From the NCBI GenBank assembly GCA_036874045.1, contig JAZBRI010000008.1:7083001-7147000 (forward strand): a DNA stretch of 64,000 nucleotides, in the 5' to 3' direction. This document shows, one piece after another, positions 60,487-64,000 of the stretch (the first letter of the stretch is position 1; every line of letters starts with the position of its first letter). A model generated the notes under the pieces. That model was not told the origin of the DNA. It ran no database searches and saw only the letters and a program-made list of their open reading frames with translations. Source of the stretch: Cymodocea nodosa. Taxonomy: Eukaryota; Streptophyta; Magnoliopsida; Alismatales; Cymodoceaceae. Both the position numbers and the translations under genes were made by a program.

Positions 60487-61662
60487 TCATTCAGCTACCC
60501 TCCTAGAGGAGGCATCGATTTCATTAGTAGTTCTATTGATAGGATTAGGTATTGCTTGCATTGGCAATCCTCTAGTAGGTCTAACTTCCATTGATTCTTT
60601 CTGTCTAGGGGGTATATTTCTATTTATATTTTGATTTTGAATTACAGCATTTCCAAATACAAGATCCAAACGATTGTTTAATTGTTGGATTATCTTTTCT
60701 AATTTCTCTATTCTAGATCCTTGTTCAATTAAAGCTTCATAACTTATATTTTTGTCATTTATATTTTCTCCTCCCTGAAAATTATTGTTTCTCCAAGATA
60801 AATTCGAGTGATTTCTCCAATTAGGGTTATAAGAATTTCCAAAGTTATCTTTTTGGTTTCTAGCATAAATAATATCTAGCTCATTAACGTTTGCATTCTT
60901 TTCTGCTAGCCTCTGATTTAATGATAACTCTTCTATTTTCTTTGTTAATTCAGTTAATTTAACTTCAAGCATAGTGTTTGAATCTATTTCATGCATTCCC
61001 CTTGGCAATAGCTTCAGCTGAATTTTCCCACTTTGCAGTTCTTTTTGCAAAGTTTCTAAATATGCCCATGCTTCTTCACTACACAATTTTAAAAATCCAT
61101 TCTGTCAAGTAGATACTAATAAAGATTTCATTGAAACATCTATGCTTTCATAAATTATACCTATTAATTGTGCTTTACTCATTGCATGATGTGGACATTG
61201 AGTCAGTATATCTTTAAATCTTTCAAAATATTTCCAAAATGATTCTCCCTATTTTTGGCTACACATCAATATTTCTTTCTTCTTTTTAATCGTTTGATGT
61301 GTTGGATAATATTTTTCTAGAAAAACAGAGCAAAATTTAGTCTATGCAGAAATTGAATCAGGCGATAGAGTATATAACCATCTCTTAGCTGTGTCTTTTA
61401 AAGCAAAAAGGATATATCTAAGTTTAATAGCATCAATACTCATGTTCGGTATTTTCATCATTTAACAAACTTCGTTAAATTCTCTAAGGAAATAATAGGC
61501 ATCCTCTCTTTCTAATCTATGAAAATGTGGCAATTGACTAATATAATTAGATTTCAATTCAAACCTATCTCCCTCAAAGTTTGGTAATCGAATACATGAA
61601 GGTTCATCAACGAATTCAGGATATAGAATTTCCCCTAATGGTTTCTCTACTGGAGCAGCCAT
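60487..61662 (-). pseudogene. gag: Element D gag, placed 3' of pol-side sequences
   Basis: It starts MAAPVEKPLGEILYPEFVDE at 61662. It is in one frame with stops after NEVC (61462), at a former Trp in the SAWTEFC region, at the TAG before GESFWKYFERF (about 61251) and after VST (about 61108). It then runs open from 61086 to 60487: KLTELTKKIEELSLNQRLAE, YNPNWRNHSNLSWRNN, SRIEKLEKIIQQLNNR, ending ASSRRVAE. The TAG before GESFW is at the same codon as in A. Confidence 0.88.
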
Positions 61663-62786
61663 ATCTTCGTTCTCTTTTAAAGAAAGGTTAGCTACACCCC
61701 TTAGGATTTCATTAAAGTCTAATTTAGAAAATATTTCAGTTCGTCTTTGTGTTGAAGAATCCTATGTAGGTGTTCTTACTAATCTTTTAGTGCTAGGAGA
61801 AGGAATCCATGTGCTCATAAACTCTTAACATGAAGTAAAATAACAGAAGATTAATTACATACCAGTCTGAAGCATTATACTTAGTAAATAATTGTTGATG
61901 AACAAAGTTGAATCAGTTGCTTCTCCTTCCAGTTCCCCAATGAAGTTCCTTTTCTTTCAAAAGTGTTGATAACTCGTGAATAACATTCTGTTCTATATTT
62001 ATAATGCACGTCCATAAAGCAAATGAATCTCGTTGCAAGAACGTGTCTTGTAACGTGTAGTGCGATTCCTATTTTTATGGGTGCGTGTGTCACTTCTTAT
62101 TTCAAATTTTAATAACCGCTAGATCTACGAAGTTTTGTTCGTGGCTAAAAGAATAACTGTTTAGCTAAATCCACGAACTAACCTCGTTAAGTTATAGTTA
62201 ACTCAACGGACAAGCTTCAGTTATTGTTGCTAACTCCACGGACTAACTTCGTTGAGTTATAAATAACTCAATGGAGTGACTTTATATTATATTATTGACC
62301 TCGTAGAGTTAAGGTTAACTTAATGAGCTTACTTCGTTGAGTTAACACTTAGCAACCTCTAAGTTTACTCCTTGTATTAACTTCTATATTTTTCTTCTCT
62401 CTTGGATTTTGTTAACTTAAATCAAGTTAAATACATGTCATTAAACTCATTTGAATCTGATCATTATATAAATATTTAACTTATAGTTCATTTCATATTA
62501 TGCATAATTTATATTTTACTCTGCAGCATACAGATATTTTCAACATTAACTAGTTATCTTGCATTTAATCTTGTTATTTATAAAATTTATAAATCTTTTA
62601 AATAGTTTTGCACATTGTTCAATAGTTATATAATATTCAAGATTATTCATCTATTACATCATTCTCCAATATTAATACAAAAACATCTAAAAAATAAATA
62701 TTCATTTATATGAATAATTTTCATTACAATCAGTTAGATATTTTTCATACAATTATATACAAGTACACGTAGACGAATAATACAAT
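61663..62786 (-). promoter_or_regulatory. Spacer upstream of gag in D with TATA-like site and palindromes
   Basis: It matches 7530-8638 of A. A TATA-like ATTATAAATATA lies on the minus strand at 61994-62005, and GAGTTA palindromes at 62165-62350. A short frame (about 61881-62093) is alignable with 8178-8378 of A, but codon evidence for a protein is weak. Confidence 0.4.
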
Positions 62787-63190
62787 TTAATCCTTCCTCC
62801 TAAGTTCATCTACTTCCTTCTGGAGTCTTTCTACTTGTTGCTCTAATTGGTTAATCCTTTCTACAGCTCCTATAGCTCCTCCAAAAGGTTTAGCTATCTC
62901 TACAGCTACATAATTTCTATACTCTTTCACTGAAATGGTTCTAGATCTTATCATTTTGGATGTTCATTTAGTGAAATCAATACAGTCTACCATCAGTAGT
63001 GGAATCAAATCTCCATAAAATAATTTCTTCTTCACTATTCTCAGCTTAGAGATAAAAACTGCAGACCAATTTATTTGAATTCTATTTACAACTGCATATG
63101 TGGCCCATTTGATAAATTGACTCAGTTCTATGTCATGGCCTTGTCGTTGGTAGAAATTCTTAATCAAAATGTTAGCTATCATATGTGCTT
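62787..63190 (-). pseudogene. Plant-transposon-protein domain, C-terminal part (element D)
   Basis: AHMIANILIKNFYQRQGHDI is followed by ELSQFIKWATYAVV, IQINWSAVFISKLRIVKK and KLFYGDLIPLL. A TGA at 62964 stands where A has Trp; the frame continues SRTISVKEYKNYVAVEIA and the helix VERINQLEQQVERLQKEVDE to the stop at 62787-62789. D keeps CAG in the last helix where A and H have TAG. The 5' part was removed by LTR J. Confidence 0.82.
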
Positions 63191-63193
63191 TAC

Positions 63194-64000
63194 TGTAGAG
63201 TCATAATTTATGCATATTTTATATAGTTAAGTGATGCATTTTAGGTGTTTAAAGTCATATACTCATAAGTGTTTAATGAAGATTTAAGTTATAAAGCATT
63301 CTGGGCAAATAATGTAGTTATAGGCTTAAATGAAGAAAGTAATGCATAAATGAGACTCTATTTGTTATTTAGCATTTCATGAAAACACATTTACATTTTG
63401 GTGGCAATACAATTGCATTTTATTAAGTAGATTAAATTTACTCTAGCACTTAGGATTAATTATTTAAATAAGTGCATGGGTATTTTTGGAATTCAATGAA
63501 AAATGTGATTTTTGGCCCTTTTGAAGTATCCATGTTTAGGAATATATCTTATCTTATTTCTTGAGTGTTTTAATGTATTTGTTTGAGTTTTATAGGTTGA
63601 AGAATAAGAAAAATAAAGCAAATCAAGATAGGAGGAATCTTGGCCCTTGGATAGAAGATCAAAGGTGGAGATCAAGTTCCACCACTTGGAGCCTCTATAA
63701 AAGGAGAGGCAAGGCCAACAAATCCCTCCTCTTGGACGAGCTTTCCCCCATTCCAGCCCTTGAAAGTCGTCAGCCCCTCTCCCTCCCTCAAGAATTTGTG
63801 AAAGGTGGTGTTCCTCCCCCCTCTCGTGGAGCTCCAAGGTGGAAGACAAGGTTCGACCAACCTCTTCTTCTCATCTCTTGGTGGTTGCTAGTAGGAGGAC
63901 GGCTAGGGCATCTTTTCCAGACCTTGTGGGTGCTATTTGGAGCACATCTGAAGCCTTGCAACTATCTCCCCTCTTCCGTGGATCAGTCCTAGTAGAAGAA
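63194..64000 (+). repeat. LTR J: start of another gypsy LTR, runs off the window
   Basis: It starts TGTAGAGTCATAATTTATGC, similar to the G LTR start (TGTAAAGTATCAATTTGTGC). A good TATA box (CTCTATAAAAGGAG, 63692-63705) is followed by a C/T-rich, GC-richer stretch typical of the transcription start region of these LTRs. It interrupts the ORF of D. Plus-strand and minus-strand frames after 63560 look incidental. Confidence 0.75.

Larger units (their letters stand above)
55461..63193 (-). mobile_element. Element D: second copy of the A-type gypsy family (minus strand)
   Basis: Read on the minus strand it has the end of the plant-transposon-protein ORF, spacer, gag, palindromes, F-box ORF, 3' region with polypurine tracts, and an LTR. 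The order and orientation match 7100-14140 of A. The 5' half is missing because LTR J begins at 63194 inside the plant-transposon-protein domain. Confidence 0.9.

Noticed and set aside
63561..63992. Plus-strand frame of 143 codons at the right end
   Set aside because: It lies in LTR J just downstream of the TATA box in low-complexity C/T-rich sequence, with no homologous frame kept in the G LTR.

Overview
This is a piece of an AT-rich plant nuclear genome, very probably from a flowering plant, built almost wholly of nested and truncated LTR retrotransposons. I see no intact host gene, rRNA, tRNA or CRISPR array. The plant origin rests on the primer sites (tRNA-Asp type for Ty3/gypsy, initiator-Met type for Ty1/copia), Athila-like and Sirevirus-like domain sequences, plant-type F-box and 'putative plant transposon protein' domains, and many CAG-to-TAG stops of the kind left by deamination of methylated CHG sites.

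Layout from left to right. (A) 1-14140: Athila-like gypsy element; its 5' LTR lies off the left edge and its 3' LTR is 12977-14140. (C) 14172-14849 plus 27800-32020: an older, deleted Sirevirus-like copia element. (B) 14850-27799: a complete copia element of the same family inserted into C, with LTRs 14850-16323 and 26187-27799 and the 5-bp target duplication GTATT. (H) 32021-33043: fragment of an A-type gypsy element. (I) 33044-35425, minus strand: 3' LTR and adjacent ORF of another copia family. (E) 35426-36872: A/D-type gypsy LTR, cut off by (F) 36873-42204, a copia element with 5' LTR and decayed gag-pol that stops in RT. (G) 42205-54674: second Athila-like gypsy element with a truncated 5' LTR and full 3' LTR. 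54675-55460: a short GC-richer coding-like stretch of unknown origin. (D) 55461-63193, minus strand: second copy of the A family. (J) 63194-64000: start of another gypsy LTR.

The most unusual content is the organisation of the A/D family. After the primer site it reads zinc knuckle, protease, RT, RNase H, integrase, then an ORF with a plant-transposon-protein domain, then gag, then an intronless F-box gene, then a polypurine tract and LTR. Gag therefore lies downstream of pol, and G independently shows pol followed by gag between its own LTRs. The F-box ORF sits in the same place in A and D, so it looks like a captured host gene that was mobilised with the element. The same plant-transposon-protein domain occurs in the copia elements B, C and I, in the env-like position.

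The gypsy and copia families also share non-coding sequence. One block of about 1 kb lies 3' of the coding genes in A, D and B. A second block of about 370 bp lies inside the LTRs of E/D and B/C. This suggests repeated template switching or recombination between unrelated superfamilies. All coding regions carry stops or frameshifts, so nothing here is likely to be autonomous now. B and G are the best preserved.
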